64,000 nucleotides of DNA from NCBI GenBank assembly GCA_023614405.1, contig CM042688.1, positions 69,426,253 to 69,490,252 of the forward strand. The letters are read 5' to 3'. The notes below the pieces were generated by a model that had not been told where the DNA came from, ran no database searches, and was given only the letters and a program-made list of their open reading frames with translations. Position 1 is the first letter of the stretch. Every line of letters starts with the position of its first letter. Both the position numbers and the translations under genes were made by a program. This stretch comes from Avena insularis. Lineage: Eukaryota > Streptophyta > Magnoliopsida > Poales > Poaceae. Below, one piece after another: positions 35,401 to 47,412 of this stretch.

Positions 35401-36440
35401 TTCTTCTTCTTTGCCTTCTTGGTAGCGTCGGTAGCAAAGACGGCTTTGGGTCCATTTCCCGGAGTCAAGCTCTGATCGGTACTTTCGGACATCTGGACCT
35501 CGGGACTATCTCCGAGATCCATGCCATCCTGCACTTTGGGAGAGTTTTCTCCGGACCGTTCATCCATGGCTTCTCCTTCTTCTGCAACTTTGGAGTTGAA
35601 CTCCTCTTCATATTCCGCAGAGAACTTCTAGAAATCCACCAATGTCATCGAGTCATCCAAGGTTGTGGGTAAGTCGGTGTTTGTTCCGGTCGCCTCCAGC
35701 ACCGAGTATTCGTTGTCTCCAGCATCGGCAGAGCCGGATCCGGATCCAACATATCCGACAAAGTGCGACGTGTGGGTCCTGAGGTAGTTGCGGTTTTCCT
35801 CGTGGGCTTCCTCAAAAATCCTGATGGTTTCGAGAACCTCATCCACGTTTGCGCCTTGCGGCATCATGCGCCTCAACGTATGCCTCAGGAAAGGTTGGTC
35901 TGTTCTGGCGTTGGTAGAGCCGGAACCAAGGTTATTGTTTTGCTCCTCCTGGACTTTGACCTCAATGGGTAGATCGATCTGGGATTCGGCCTCGCTAGGG
36001 AGATCCACTCCAGATTTGACTTGAACCACAAGATCTGCTTTAGGTTTGGCTTTCTCCACTATCTCCGCAATGGGTGCGGGCTAGGTGGGATTATGATTTT
36101 CTGAGATCCGAAACTCTGCCGCCTCCGCAGACAAAGAGGACCTAGAAATTTTTTCTGCCTCTATCATCACCGCTGGGGTGGGTGGGACAGGTTCAGCGAA
36201 ACCGATGTACACATCGATCTCGCCAAAGGACATGATGGTGTAAGCAGTCACAGCCTCCCTAGCCGGAATCCAGGTCTCGTCGAGAACGATGAGAGGGACA
36301 TCGCTGGCATAGAGGACACGACCGACGGTGATAGTCTCGCTGATTCCGATTCTTGCATATTCCACTTGGAACACAGATCCGAAGCTCACTTGCCCCACGG
36401 TGGGCGCCAACTGTTGTCGGATTGATGACAAGTACGCCAT
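32496..36440 (-). pseudogene. gag: E1 gag-protease, one frame with seven internal stops
   Basis: From the LTR/PBS junction leftwards, pieces 36440, 36059, 35567, 34598, 34205, 33737, 33404 and 32960 are all in the same frame. The stops between them are TAG at 36081, 35628, 35079 and 33882, TGA at 34290 and 33519, and TAA at 33012. The final stop is at 32496. N-terminal part: acidic region of unknown role. Middle: Arg/Ser/Gly/His-rich (about 34300-34600). Capsid-like block at about 33885-34200 (ARPDTWLQDFFQACCITKGG, KTARSWLNELPENTI). Knuckle-like C-x-H-H...C near 33360-33410. Protease from about 32960 (MDGGNNINILYVETLHW, catalytic Asp in the Tat-type D-G-G). Gag builds the particle and protease matures it. 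Confidence 0.85.
36393..36411 (-). other. Primer binding site of E1
   Basis: Minus strand TTGGCGCCCACCGTGGGGC, one base inside the 5' LTR; identical to the E7 PBS at 51702-51720. Confidence 0.85.
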
Positions 36441-36922
36441 GAGGGGGTCCTCGAGGCGTGTGGAAGAGAGGGGTGTGAGACGTACGGTGTTCTAGGACGG
36501 TGAGCACACAAGTTTACCCAGATTCGAATCCGCCGGCTTTGGACGGATCCTACTCCTGCTAGCAATCGATGTCTGGCGAGCAGAATATGGGTTACAAGGG
36601 TTTCGCTTGTGCGAGTTGATATTGTAGACTATTGTGAGGGTGCCCTAAAGGCTCTCCCTAGGACGGCTTATATAGATATCCGGCCTAGGGTTTACAGGAG
36701 AGACCTATCCGGCTATGATTAAGAGTCGGTTACAAAGTACATCTTGAACTACAAGTAACACTACGGGTCTATGTCGGTAAGTCATCTGGGCCTTCCCGTA
36801 GCCGGACTGGACTGCGTCTCTTTTCCCTGACTGGGCCGCCCGTGAAGCATAGCTCTAACCCGAAGTGGGCCACCCTGGTCAGTGAAGCACAATGAGGATA
36901 CCCAAAAAGTATATCCCCAATA
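36413..36922 (-). repeat. 5' LTR of E1
   Basis: 510 bp. On the plus strand it starts TGTTGTCGGATTG and ends CCCCAATA, where the partner has CCCCAACA. TATA box on the minus strand at 36667-36674 (TATATAAG). Confidence 0.88.
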
Positions 36923-37273
36923 TCCAGAGATCAAGTACTCAAGTATCTATCAAATCCTCAGAGTAGATAATTTTTGTACTCACGGATATTTTCTAGTGAT
37001 TTGAATACCAAAAAAGTAGTTGTTTTCACTAGAAAAATCATAAGAAATAAATATAGATGATAAAAATGCAAATCTAATTTTGTTGAGTTCAAAAAATTCA
37101 TATATATCTGTTTGTATGACTTTATCATGCTAAAAACTATTTTTTAATGAAATCCTATTTAAGTGCTTATGGAGCTAATTTTAAATCGTTTAAATGATTT
37201 CAAAATGAAAATAAAGTTATGGGGATAAAACCCTGAATTGTTGGTGTTTAGTAGGTTTAGTGACACTTGTCCT

Positions 37274-37290
37274 GGTGTTTTCAAAACACC
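37274..37290. repeat. Perfect 8-bp inverted repeat
   Basis: GGTGTTTT, one C, AAAACACC. Confidence 0.8.
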
Positions 37291-39431
37291 TTGCTTATGC
37301 AAAGTTGATTTTGCTAAATACTTGTGTGCATGTCCTTTATATGTGTTATTTTAGTTAAAGGCCACAAAAAGGCTATGGTAGGATAAATACTTTTCCGCAA
37401 ATTCTTGTGTTCCTTTTCAATAATGTTTGCCTTTGCTTGTTTTACCCAAGTCTAAGCTATACTTGTTGGACTAAATGTGGTGTGGTGATTCATGTATGCT
37501 TGTTTGTGTGTTGTGCATGTTTACTCGTTTGCCTATAGATGCGAATGTGGTGAGATCGAAGAAGATAAGGAAGTATCTTAGGACTTTGAAGAGGAAGTCT
37601 AGGGTCAGTTTCTAAGCCAAGGCAAGCCACCTACTTCTTTACAAACTTGTCATAATATTTATGTTATGCATGTTTTACTTACCTATTTATGCAAATTGCA
37701 TTGTTTTACTATATTGTTATTTATATCTAGTAGTGGCTTGGCTCCTCCAAGCTATTACACAGTGGTACTTCTAAGTACAACCCCGTGATTACACCTACTC
37801 CTCCCCTAGTATGTTAGGATGGTGGTTGACACCATACCCCCTTAGAGACCCCTTTTAGCCAAAGCAAAACTATAGGTTGGGAAACTCTCGGAAAGTTAAC
37901 AAATGGTTTTTATGGTAAAACCTTGGTAAGGTTTCCTTACCAAGCAGAAGTTTAGGGAATAAAGAAATATTTTGTTTTACAAATGTTACTGAAAGAAAGA
38001 GGAGGAAAAATGTTTACAAAAACACACCTGGTTCTATGCAGTTATGCTGGAACAATTAACATGTGCAACCACATTACCCTAGAATGGGACGGGGCTTGAC
38101 TTGAAGTTTTCTTACTCTATTATGGGATGCCTCGCAACTACTTATAAGGGATCGTATTCCTCAAATGACAGGTATCTCCAATGGTAAGCGTCATTTGTTG
38201 GAAACAATGATCTATGGGAGTGTGAACTGCCTTCGGGATCAGCCCGACAACACTATGAACCTCTCATTGAAGGTGCACACTTGAGAGGAGTGTAAAAATG
38301 TGCACTGGTTGGTCTTTGGTACCCGACGCCCCGGTATTGAGAGGAACAACTCATAGGGTAGGTGTCTGATGGAAACAACTCCGTGTGTACCAACTCCTTG
38401 GGACTCCAAGTGCAGAGTGTTGTAGCAAGCGTATTTTCCCCACAAGGGTGACTCAAGGGTTTATATCAAACTCTCGGGGAATTGCCGAAAGTATCATTTT
38501 CTTCTCTTCTCAAGCAACTTGCAAAACAAAGTCTTTTCCTTGTGTCCCCAACTCCACTGTGTGGTTGTCAAGCACAAGGTTTCATATTAGTAATTTGAAA
38601 TAATAATAAAAATAACAAGTAAAATAAAGCAGTAATAAAAGATGCAAGTAAAATAAATGCAATAATATAAAGGTATTTTTGTGTTTTGTTTGTGTTTGCA
38701 AGTAAATAAAGTATTTTTTATGTTTTCAATTTATTAAATTGTAGCAAAGGTAAATGATAGTAGTATTTTTGGAAGGTTGTTTCTTATGATAAAAGTTGGA
38801 CCCGGGTTCATATGTTCACTTGTCTACTCTCTTTTAAGTTCCAGTGGACATAAAACAATTTATCATCAATATAATATTAGTGAAACTTTAATATGTGTTT
38901 GATAAGTATTCATATGGGCATCACTTCCTAACATAGAGATGATGCAACACATCTCTTATACTCCTCTAGAAATGGAAAACTTCAAGCAATCTAGAATTAA
39001 GAATTAACAAAGCATAGCCGTAAGTACTTTGACATGATGTTCGAATAACAAATATGCTACCCTGACAAAATAAGATTATCAAGATATCACAATATAATTA
39101 TAGCACATGAATTCACTTAATCCCTAGTGAGGTAACAAAATAAAGGTAAAACATCATAGTAGATCTTGAATCTGTTATCACAATTCAGTCACCACCATCA
39201 TGTTACTCCATCTAATACATACTTTCCCCTCACACGCTCTTGCATATAAGTTGGATCAAAACAATCAATTAAGAACAGGGTACATGATATGCATTTACCA
39301 ATACATCTTACACCTAGATAGGTTCCAATCTCATATATCAAATCATAGAATAAAGATCCACCACATAGGAATTACATATATGACCATAATCATGTTGGGC
39401 AACTCATATGGTACTAGATCTATGAAGAACA

Positions 39432-39464
39432 AGAGAGAGAGAGAGAGAGAGAGTGAGAGAGAGA
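39432..39464. repeat. (GA)n microsatellite
   Basis: About 16 GA units with one GT interruption. Confidence 0.95.
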
Positions 39465-39960
39465 TCAAGCTACTGCCACAAACAAATAGTACAGAGGTGG
39501 ACTACTTCCCATTCATCATGGTGATGAGGCTGGAGATGTTGGAGAAGGTAGAGATCCCTCCGACGGTGGCTTCGACGGAGTTTCCCCTTCCAATCTTCAT
39601 TGGTTCTGACTCCTTTTTTGTGTTTCTATGTTTTTGTGGCGCTCGTTTGGGCCTCCAGGTCTTTTGGGCCTCCAGGTCTACCTCGTGAGGTCCAAGCACT
39701 CCAGATCATCATCTTCCCGAAATATTTGCTTTCCTAGAATCTTAGCTCCATTGGACTTTGTTTAGGTCCATGAAAGATAAAAATACACAAAACAGGGTTT
39801 TCCTGTCCTACAGAGTTATAATCAAAATAAAGGGGATCATCTGTAGATCCCCAAAAATCAATATAAAACATGGATATAACATTATATATGATGCAAATAT
39901 GTGGGAATATATGTCAAGAAACTACAAGGTTCATGTATGCATTTTACATGCATCAATGCC

Positions 39961-40824
39961 TGTCGTTGTATTGGAAACGGCGGTGCCTAAGGAGGCTAGA
40001 TAGAGGTGTGGGCAAACGACAGGGAAGCTATCAACGGTGTCTGCAAGCGGGATTGGATACAAGCCAACGTAACTAAGACGCATGAAGTACCCAGGTTTGT
40101 AGACCTCGTGGTGAGGTAAAAATCCTACTCCTGCTAATCTGACTAAGGGGTGATATGTGGGATACAACCTGCTCCTCGAGCTGTATGAACTGTCTAGCTA
40201 CTCAATTGCCAACCGTGTATCTGTATCTGTCTAACTGAGCTAGTGCGTGTGCTCTATGTGAGAGAGCTAGCAGAGAGAGCTAGCTCCCTATGAGTGTGAT
40301 CGATGGATGTGTCCATGTCCAAATGAGTGGGCCCTCCCTGGTCATTTATAAGACATGCCAAGGGACAAGGCGGGCCCACCTAGCCTAATTACACTATGCA
40401 TGTGTCATCTAATAGTACAAGGTGTCATGCATAGTGCTACACGAGTGCATATGTCATCTGATGAGGTAAGTTGCAGTGCCTACTATTGCATACATGAGCA
40501 ACTTGGCCTTGGTCTTGTCGATGTCTTCTGCTTGTCTCGCACATGATCGCTGGGCAGCTGTGGAGTGGCCGACTGAGGCGATGGAGCCTGCCAGGATCGA
40601 TCCCGTCGATCCCTGTACGCGGCACCTGCTGGCGATCGCGTCGATCTGTCCTGTGGGGGCAGCGAGGCGGCCGTGGCCCAGCCGTGAGGAGGCCCAGCCG
40701 GGGGCCAGGAGGAGCCTCAACTGGCCTAGTGAGTGGCGGTCCAGATAAGAGGGCCCAGCCAGGGGCAGCCAACCCAGTCGAACTAGGAAGCGAGGTGGTC
40801 CAACTGGGGTGGGGGGGAGCCGGC
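39961..40824 (-). repeat. LTR fragment related to the E0 LTR
   Basis: Reverse complement of 39961-40190 closely follows the last 230 bp of the E0 LTR, including the CTCGAG-centred motif (40171-40186), the segment ACCTCACCACGAGG and the end CCAATACAACGACA. A TATA-like box (minus, about 40343-40350) fits a promoter. The right limit is uncertain. It meets the start of the E5 LTR at 40825, so it may be a solo LTR or a truncated copy cut by E5. Confidence 0.65.
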
Positions 40825-41150
40825 TGATGGCTCAAAATATATTTGAGCTCGTTGGGGAACCCCAAGAGGAAGGTATGATGAGCACAACATCAAGTTTTCC
40901 CTCAGTTATGAAACCAAGGTTATCGAACCAGTAGGAGCAAGGAAACACCTCCAAGGTATTGTTTCCAACTTGGAATCCTGCACAACATAACCACAGAACT
41001 TTGCCCCAACTTACAGTGAGGTTGTCAATCTCACCGATTTTGCTGAAAACAAAGGATTAAACGTATTGTGTCGAAGATAGTAATTGCTTGCAGAAAGTAA
41101 ACAGAAAACAGTAAATAGATTGTAGATTAATGGTAAAAGAATGGACCGGG

Positions 41151-41155
41151 GTCCC
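41151..41155. repeat. Target-site duplication of E6 (left copy)
   Basis: GTCCC at 41151-41155 against GTCCA at 46183-46187, four of five bases. Confidence 0.75.
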
Positions 41156-42758
41156 TGTTGGGTTCGCAGCATAGAAAACAAAAAAATTCCTACGGTGAGA
41201 ACTATACGCCAAGATCTATCTACTAGATACAAAGCAACGGGTGCATATACATCCATAGAGAACTTACCCTCGAAGACAATAGAGTTTTGTTAACGAGTTA
41301 GAACTCGTGGATGATGTAGTCGTACGCTTGCCAATCTCAAGATCGTGTGGAAGTCCTAGCGCCGCAAATCAGCAGCGCATCCATCCTCGCACACACGTTC
41401 AAGCCACCGGACAACCTCCACCTCCTCGCTCCAGCAAATCAGCGGAAGCAGCAACTCCTTCCAGACGCAAGGCCACCGGGAACATGTATCTCGCTAATCC
41501 GAGAAAATGGGGGAATATATCTAGAGGGGGAGAGAGATCCTTCACGAGGAGGTGTGCTTTGTGAGGGAGGAGAGGGGGCCTTTTATAGGAGAGGGGGGCT
41601 CCTCCCCTTCCATGGCCGGTGGCCAAGGGTGGGTGCCCCCACCTCTTCCTCATTCATGTGGTGGAAGCTCCACACACATCAATTTAGCCTCCACCCAAAG
41701 TTCCACTCACATGCATTAAATTTCCACCAAATTTAATGCAACTCTCAATTAATAAAACTCTTTTATTTATTTTATTTTAACAAACATTCACATAAAACCC
41801 CTTGTAACATTTCAATATCACATGCAGAACCAATTTCTGCAATTTCACCCGAAACAATTCCTGCGCTTTGGAATTCTTTCGTCTGAAACATATGTGCTCC
41901 AAAATGGTGTCCGGCAACCCTTAAGTGTGTCACCCTATGGTTTGTGAATAATGCAGACATGGAGACCCCTCTCAAATCAATAATCAGAAGCGGGACCTGG
42001 AGATCCATACTGACTCCTGCACATTCAACGATGACTTCTGTGATTGTGAGAACCTTTAACGCTAGTAATTTAATCCCTTTGTCTCATGATATAATACATG
42101 TCTGTGATTCGATCATCGGTATCCAAATACCTAGTTTGATCTCGTTACCGACATGCACTCTTTTCTTGTTCCCGTGATATAACATTCTAGTGATCACATC
42201 ACTTGCTTGCAAGCTATATTAATGTGATATCACCGAGAGGGCCTAGAGTATATCTATCCATCATCGGTATTGACAAATTCCACTCTTGATCCATGAGCCT
42301 CAACATAACACCTTCGTAAGCACTGAACCCACCTTTATATTCACCCTGTTACAGTGTGACGTTTGATGTTATCAAGATACTCTTCCAGTGTTAGCAATTA
42401 ACATGATCTCATGGTCTAAGGACTAAGATTACTTCGTATGATGTTACAGCAATGTAAACATAATGACTTTGATCGTAATGCTATACTTCGAATGAGTGTT
42501 CATCACATCATTTCACCAATGTTGTGACCTCGTTATTAACAACATCCAATGTCCATGATCAGGAAACTTTGATCATCTTGTTAATCAACGAGCTAGTCTA
42601 TAAGAGAGGCATAACTAGGAACCTTTTATTTGTTTATTAAACACACATGTATTGACGTTTCCTATTAATACAATTATAGCATGCAAAATAAACATCTATC
42701 ATATACAAGGAATACATAATAACAACCATATTATTGCCTCTCAGGCCACATAATATCA
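41156..42758 (-). repeat. 3' LTR of E6
   Basis: Plus-strand start TGTTGGGTTCGCAGC, end AATATCA; full-length by alignment to 44575-46182. The outermost about 15 bases at the 42758 end differ from the partner. Confidence 0.88.
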
Positions 42759-43513
42759 GAAATAGTAGCACTCAGTATCAGACTTGGGGCCAGCTTGGGA
42801 TTTCTTTTTAGGTGCGGCAACAGATTTGTCGCCCTTCTTTCCCTTTTGCTTGCCTTTCTTGTCCTTCTTGAAACCGGTGGTCTTATTGATCATCAACACT
42901 TGATGTTCTTTCCTAATCTCCACTTCTGCAGTCTTAAGCATTGATAGAAGCTCGGGAAGAGACTTCTTCATGCCCTGCATGTTATAGTTCATCACGAAGC
43001 TCTTGTAGCTAGGTGGCAGAGATTGGAGAACATGATGTATGCCTAAGTCAATGGAATCGTTATTCCCAAGGACACAAGCTTATCGGCGTACCCAGACATT
43101 TTGAGTACATGCTCACTAATAGAGTTGTTCTCCTCCATCATGCAGCTAAAGAACTTTTCAGAAGAATTATAACTCTCTACGGTAGCATGGGTATCGAAAA
43201 TCATTTTCAATTCTCCCATGGTATCAAAGGCATTGCCATTTTCAAAACGCTTTCGAAGGTCTGGCTCTAGCCCATACAGTATACCGCAATGAACTAAGTT
43301 GTGGTCCTCCTGACGAGTTATATAGACATTCTTTTCCTCGTCAGGGGCATCAGGAGCTGGTGGGGGGCCTAGTAGCACCTCTAGCACATATTTCTTTTGT
43401 GCAGCAGTGAGGAGAATCCTCAAATTCATAGCCCAGTTGGTGAAGTTGCTACCATTCGCAGCAAGTTTCTCTTTCTCCATGAACACATTGAAATTAAAAG
43501 CAGGTGGTGCCAT
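42759..43513 (-). pseudogene. gag: E6 Copia gag, truncated in the zinc knuckle
   Basis: ATG at 43513. The first frame (to 43043) has the Copia gag pattern: FNFNVFMEKEKLAANGSNFT, NWAMNLRILLTAAQKKYVLE, then EHVLKMSGYADKLVSLG. A one-base frame change near 43055 leads to the second frame (42995-42756): NYNMQGMKKSLPELLSMLKT followed by a lysine-rich stretch and ECYYF. That is the first cysteine of the CCHC knuckle; the second expected Cys is replaced by TGA, which is the first codon of the LTR. Gag is the structural protein of the Copia particle. The downstream pol is wholly missing. Confidence 0.88.
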
Positions 43514-44560
43514 CTACAACAGAATTTGTAAAGTTTATTTAGACTAAGTTTATGATAGATTGAGTTCAACTAATCCAAATTACTAATGAACACCCACTCA
43601 AAACCGACATCCCTCGTGTCTTTTTGGTGATTACATGAACCAAATCCACTACACCAAGTCCGATCATCACGTGAGTCAGTGTAGCTTCAAAGGCGAGCAT
43701 CTATATGGGCATCATATCAACTATATGACTCATGCTTAACCTTTAGGTATGTGTTCCAAGGCCATGTTTGTACATGCTAGGCTCGCCAAGTAAGAACCTT
43801 AGTATTCGCGTGTGTAAAACTGTCTTACACCCATTGTATGAAAGCATAGAGTCGAGTACACCCGATCATCACGTGATGTCTCGAAACACGATCCATAGAA
43901 AGGTGCATACTTAAGGAAGAACACATTTTATCTTGATATTTAAATGAGGGATCATCTTACAATGCTACTAAAAGCGTCAAACTAGCAATATAAGATGCAA
44001 ACATCTAATGTGTGAAGTGGGATGATATAGTCCATGCATTTGATCTCTATCATGTGCATCGTGGTATGATATTTATCATTCCTTTGTGTGTAAGCCCAAG
44101 GTCTATGGAACTTACACGTCAAGTGTGTTGTAAGAGTATCTATCATACATCTACTTACAACAATACCATATCAAGACACTAGCCCAACAACGATCTAAAC
44201 TAGACGCCTCTAATTTATCCATTGCAAGTTTTACGTGTCTTAGGGCTTTCGGAGATAGAACCGTTCTTACCTACAAACATGGAACCACAATGAGGATAAC
44301 CAAGTTATTAGCAACTCGTTGTAAATCAGATATTGACTATAGTAGGAGAGACAGACACCTGCCAGCCACTTATGCAAAACTAGTTGCATGTCAGTCGTGG
44401 AACCAGTCTCATGTGCGATGACATGTAAGGTTGGTCCGGGCCGCTTCATCCAACTATGCCACCAATATCCAAAATACATGAAAGAAGCAATAACATGCTC
44501 ATCATCGCCCACATATAAACATATGTGTACTACCCGTGCAAAGCACCTACGCATAGATCA
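43514..44560 (-). other. E6 untranslated leader
   Basis: About 1 kb between PBS and gag ATG, no coding potential. A long leader is normal for BARE/Angela elements and would hold packaging and dimerisation signals, none of which I can pinpoint. Confidence 0.65.
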
Positions 44561-44573
44561 GGCTCTGATACCA
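44561..44573 (-). other. Primer binding site of E6
   Basis: Minus strand TGGTATCAGAGCC, complementary to the 3' end of initiator tRNA-Met, one base from the LTR. Confidence 0.93.
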
Positions 44574-44574
44574 C

Positions 44575-46182
44575 TATTGAGTTCACAGCATAGAAAACAA
44601 AAAAATTCCTATGATGAGAACTATACGCCAAGATCTATCTACTAGATACAAAGAAATGGGTGGATATACATCCATAGAGAACTTACCCTCGAAGACAACA
44701 GAGTTTTGTTAACGAGTTGGAACTCGTGGATGATGTAGTCGTACGCTTGCCGATCTCAAGATCGTGTGGAAGTCCTAACGCCGCAAATCAGCAGCGCATC
44801 TGTCCTCGCACACACGTTAAAGCCACCGGATAACCTCCACCTCCTCGCTCCAGAGAATCGGCGGAAGCGGCAACTCCTTCCAGACGCAAGGCCACCGGGA
44901 ACATGTATCTCGCTAATCCGAGACCATGGGGGGATATATCTAGAGGGGGAGAGAGATCCTTCACGAGGAGGTGTGCTTTGTGAGGGAGGAGAGGGGGGAT
45001 CCTCCCGCCCCATGGCCAGCGGCCAAGGGGGGTGCCCCCACCTCTTCCTCATTCATGTGGTGGAAGCTCCACTCACATCAATTTAGCCTCCACCCAAAGT
45101 TCCACTCACATGCATTAAATTTCCACCAAATTTAATGCAACTCTAAATTAATAAAACTCTTTTATTTATTTTATTTTAACAAATATTCAAATAAAACCCC
45201 TTGTAACATTTCAATATCACATGCAGAACCAGTTTCTGCAATTTCACCCGAAACAATTCCGGTTTCTATCGAAACAATTCCTGTGCTTTGCAATTCTTTC
45301 GTCTGAAACATATGTGCTCCAAAATGGTGTCTGGCAACCCTTAAGTGTTTCACCCTATGGTTCGCAAATAATGCATACATGATTGAGACCCCTCTCAAAT
45401 CAATAATCAAAAGCGGGACCTGGAGATCCATACTGACTCCTGCACATTCAATGATGACTTCTGTGATCGTGAGAACCTTTAACGCTAGTAATTTAATCCC
45501 TTTGTCTCATGATATAATACATGTCCGAGATTCGATCATCGGTATCCAAATACCTAGTTTGATCTCGTTACCGACATGCACTCTTTTCTCGTTCCCGTGA
45601 TATAACATTCTAGTGATCACATCACTTGCTTGCAAGCCATCTTAATGTGATATCACCAAGAGGGCCCAGAGTATATCTATTCATCATCGGGATTGACAAA
45701 TTCCACTATTTATCCATGAGCCTCAACATAACACCTTCGTAAGCACTGAACCCACCTTTATAGTCACCCTGTTATGGTGTGATGTTTGATGTTATCAAGA
45801 TACTCTTCCGGTGTTAGCAATTAACATGATCTCATGGTCTAAGGACTAAGATTACTTCGTATGATGTTATAGCAATATAAACATAATGACTTTGATCGTA
45901 ATGCTATACTTCGGATGAATGTTCATCACATCATTTCACCAATGTTGTGACCTCGTTATTAACAACATCCAATGTCCATGATCAGGAAACTTTGATCATC
46001 TTGTTAATCAACGAGCTAGTCTATAAGAGAGGCATAACTAGGAACCTTTTATTTGTTTATTAAACACACATGTATTGATGTTTACTATCAATAAAATTAT
46101 AGCATGCAAAATAAACATCTATCATATACAAGGAATACATAATAACAACTTTAGTATTGCCTCTTAGGGCATATTTCCTTCA
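44575..46182 (-). repeat. 5' LTR of E6
   Basis: Full-length partner of 41156-42758; plus-strand end CATATTTCCTTCA. Confidence 0.9.
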
Positions 46183-47400
46183 GTCCACAGTTCAGTAGTG
46201 GTGATTCTCCTTAAGATAGATGACATGTTGGGTGAACAAATTACAGCGGGGCAATTGACAGACATCCAGAAAGCATACATGCATGTACTAATCATCTTGA
46301 CTCCTATGAGATTTGATTGGGCATTACAACATTATACATAGACCGTAATCCAACTGTATCTATGACTAATAATCCACCTTCAGTTTATCATCTGAACCCC
46401 CTCTAGTATTAAGTTGCAAGCAATAGATAACTGCATTAAGCAAAGTGTGTAAAGTAAACAATACGATTGTTCTATGAATAAAGGATTGCTGTTTTCTCCC
46501 TAGTAGCAACAGCACATCTAGTACCTTAGAGATTTCTGTCACTTCCCCAGATTCCTAGAGGCATGAACCCACTATCGAGCATAAATACTCCCTCTTGGAG
46601 TTGCTAGCATCTACTCGGCCAAGATAGCTACTAACAACGGAGATCATGCAAGATCACAAATAACAAAGACTTGATAGAATCAATAATCAATCTGAAATAG
46701 CATCTTAATATCCATAGGATCCCCGTAAACACAACATGTATGATTACAAATAGATGATCTTGATCATGAACGGAGCTCACAAGATCTAAACATGGTAGCA
46801 CAAAGGAGAAGAACCAACCATCTAGCTAATACATGGACCCGTAGTCCAGGGATGAACTACTCACGCATCACACCAGAGGCAGTCATGGTGATGAAGAAGG
46901 CCTCTAGGGTGAATTCTCCCCTCCGGTAGGGTGCCGGGAAGAGCTCTAGATCCCTCCCGATCTAGGGATGGAGATGATGCAGCTACAGACTCTTTCGTGG
47001 AATTTTGATTGGGTACTTAGGGTTTCTGTATCGGAGGCTTCTTATAGGCGAAAGGGGAGGCCGAGGGGATGCCAAGGCGGCTGCACCCCCCCCCCAAGCG
47101 TGGGTCGCCCGCCGCGTGGCCGGGGTGGCTGGCCCCGCCCTCTCCGTCTGCCTTACGCTCGTGTTCCCCTCGGTGAAATATTGACTTTGGATTTTGTCCC
47201 GTCCAATTCGAGAATATTCATTTTCTAGCTTTCCGAACCAAAAACAATGTAAAGCAGACAAGCGGCTTGTGGCATCTTGTTAATAGGTTAGTCCCAGAAA
47301 GTGTATAAAAATACTCTAAAGTGTGGACAAAACATAAGAAAGTAGATATAAAACAAGCATGGAACATCAAAAATTATAGATATGTTTGCAACGTATCAAC

Positions 47401-47412
47401 ATCCCCAAGCTT
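47401..47412 (-). other. Terminal polypurine tract of E5
   Basis: Minus strand AAGCTTGGGGAT, two bases from the LTR start; same type as the E3 and E2 tracts. Confidence 0.85.

Larger units (their letters stand above)
2910..36922 (-). mobile_element. E1: Tat-lineage Ty3/Gypsy element, minus strand, split by E2/E3 and a solo LTR
   Basis: Read right to left: 5' LTR (36413-36922), primer binding site, gag-protease (32496-36440), RT-RNase H, a second RNase H, integrase ending at 29169, then on the opposite strand an antisense PF04195 gene (3616 to 28617), a G-rich stretch and a shortened 3' LTR (2910-3053). The second, divergent RNase H domain and the antisense gene are typical of the Tat lineage. 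E2 (with E3 inside) interrupts it at 4538 and a solo LTR at 25170. Removing both insertions leaves about 12 kb. Flanking TCTAG/TCCAG supports one insertion event. Coding frames carry many stops, so it is dead on its own. Confidence 0.88.
36928..39960. other. Unassigned, repeat-like DNA right of E1
   Basis: No coding frame with recognisable domains on either strand. 36940-37260 is AT-rich. 37500-37640 has a purine-rich segment and 38380-39960 has the look of a long LTR or LARD-type element, but I find no matching second copy in the window to prove it. Includes a 17-bp palindrome at 37274-37290 and a GA microsatellite at 39432-39464. Confidence 0.5.
41156..46182 (-). mobile_element. E6: Angela/BARE-like Copia element reduced to gag, minus strand
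   Basis: LTRs 41156-42758 and 44575-46182, about 1.6 kb each and very similar. On the minus strand they open TGAAGGAAATATGCCCTA (right copy), the start known from BARE/Angela-type elements. PBS for initiator tRNA-Met at 44561-44573. The internal part is only 1816 bp: a leader and gag that stops inside the zinc knuckle right at the 3' LTR. Protease, integrase, RT, RNase H and the polypurine tract are absent. Inserted in the E5 LTR. Confidence 0.9.
40825..47398 (-). repeat. 3' LTR of E5, split by E6
   Basis: On the plus strand begins TGATGGCTC at 40825 and ends ACGTATCA at 47398. With E6 and one duplication copy removed (41156-46187) it is about 1.5 kb, like the solo LTR at 25171-26698. Confidence 0.88.

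Noticed and set aside
40437..40865. 142-codon minus open frame
   Set aside because: GC-rich LTR sequence of the 39961 fragment crossing into the E5 LTR; no domain.
41347..41736. 129-codon frame in the E6 LTR, partly repeated at 44766-45086
   Set aside because: LTR sequence; the frame changes between the two copies.
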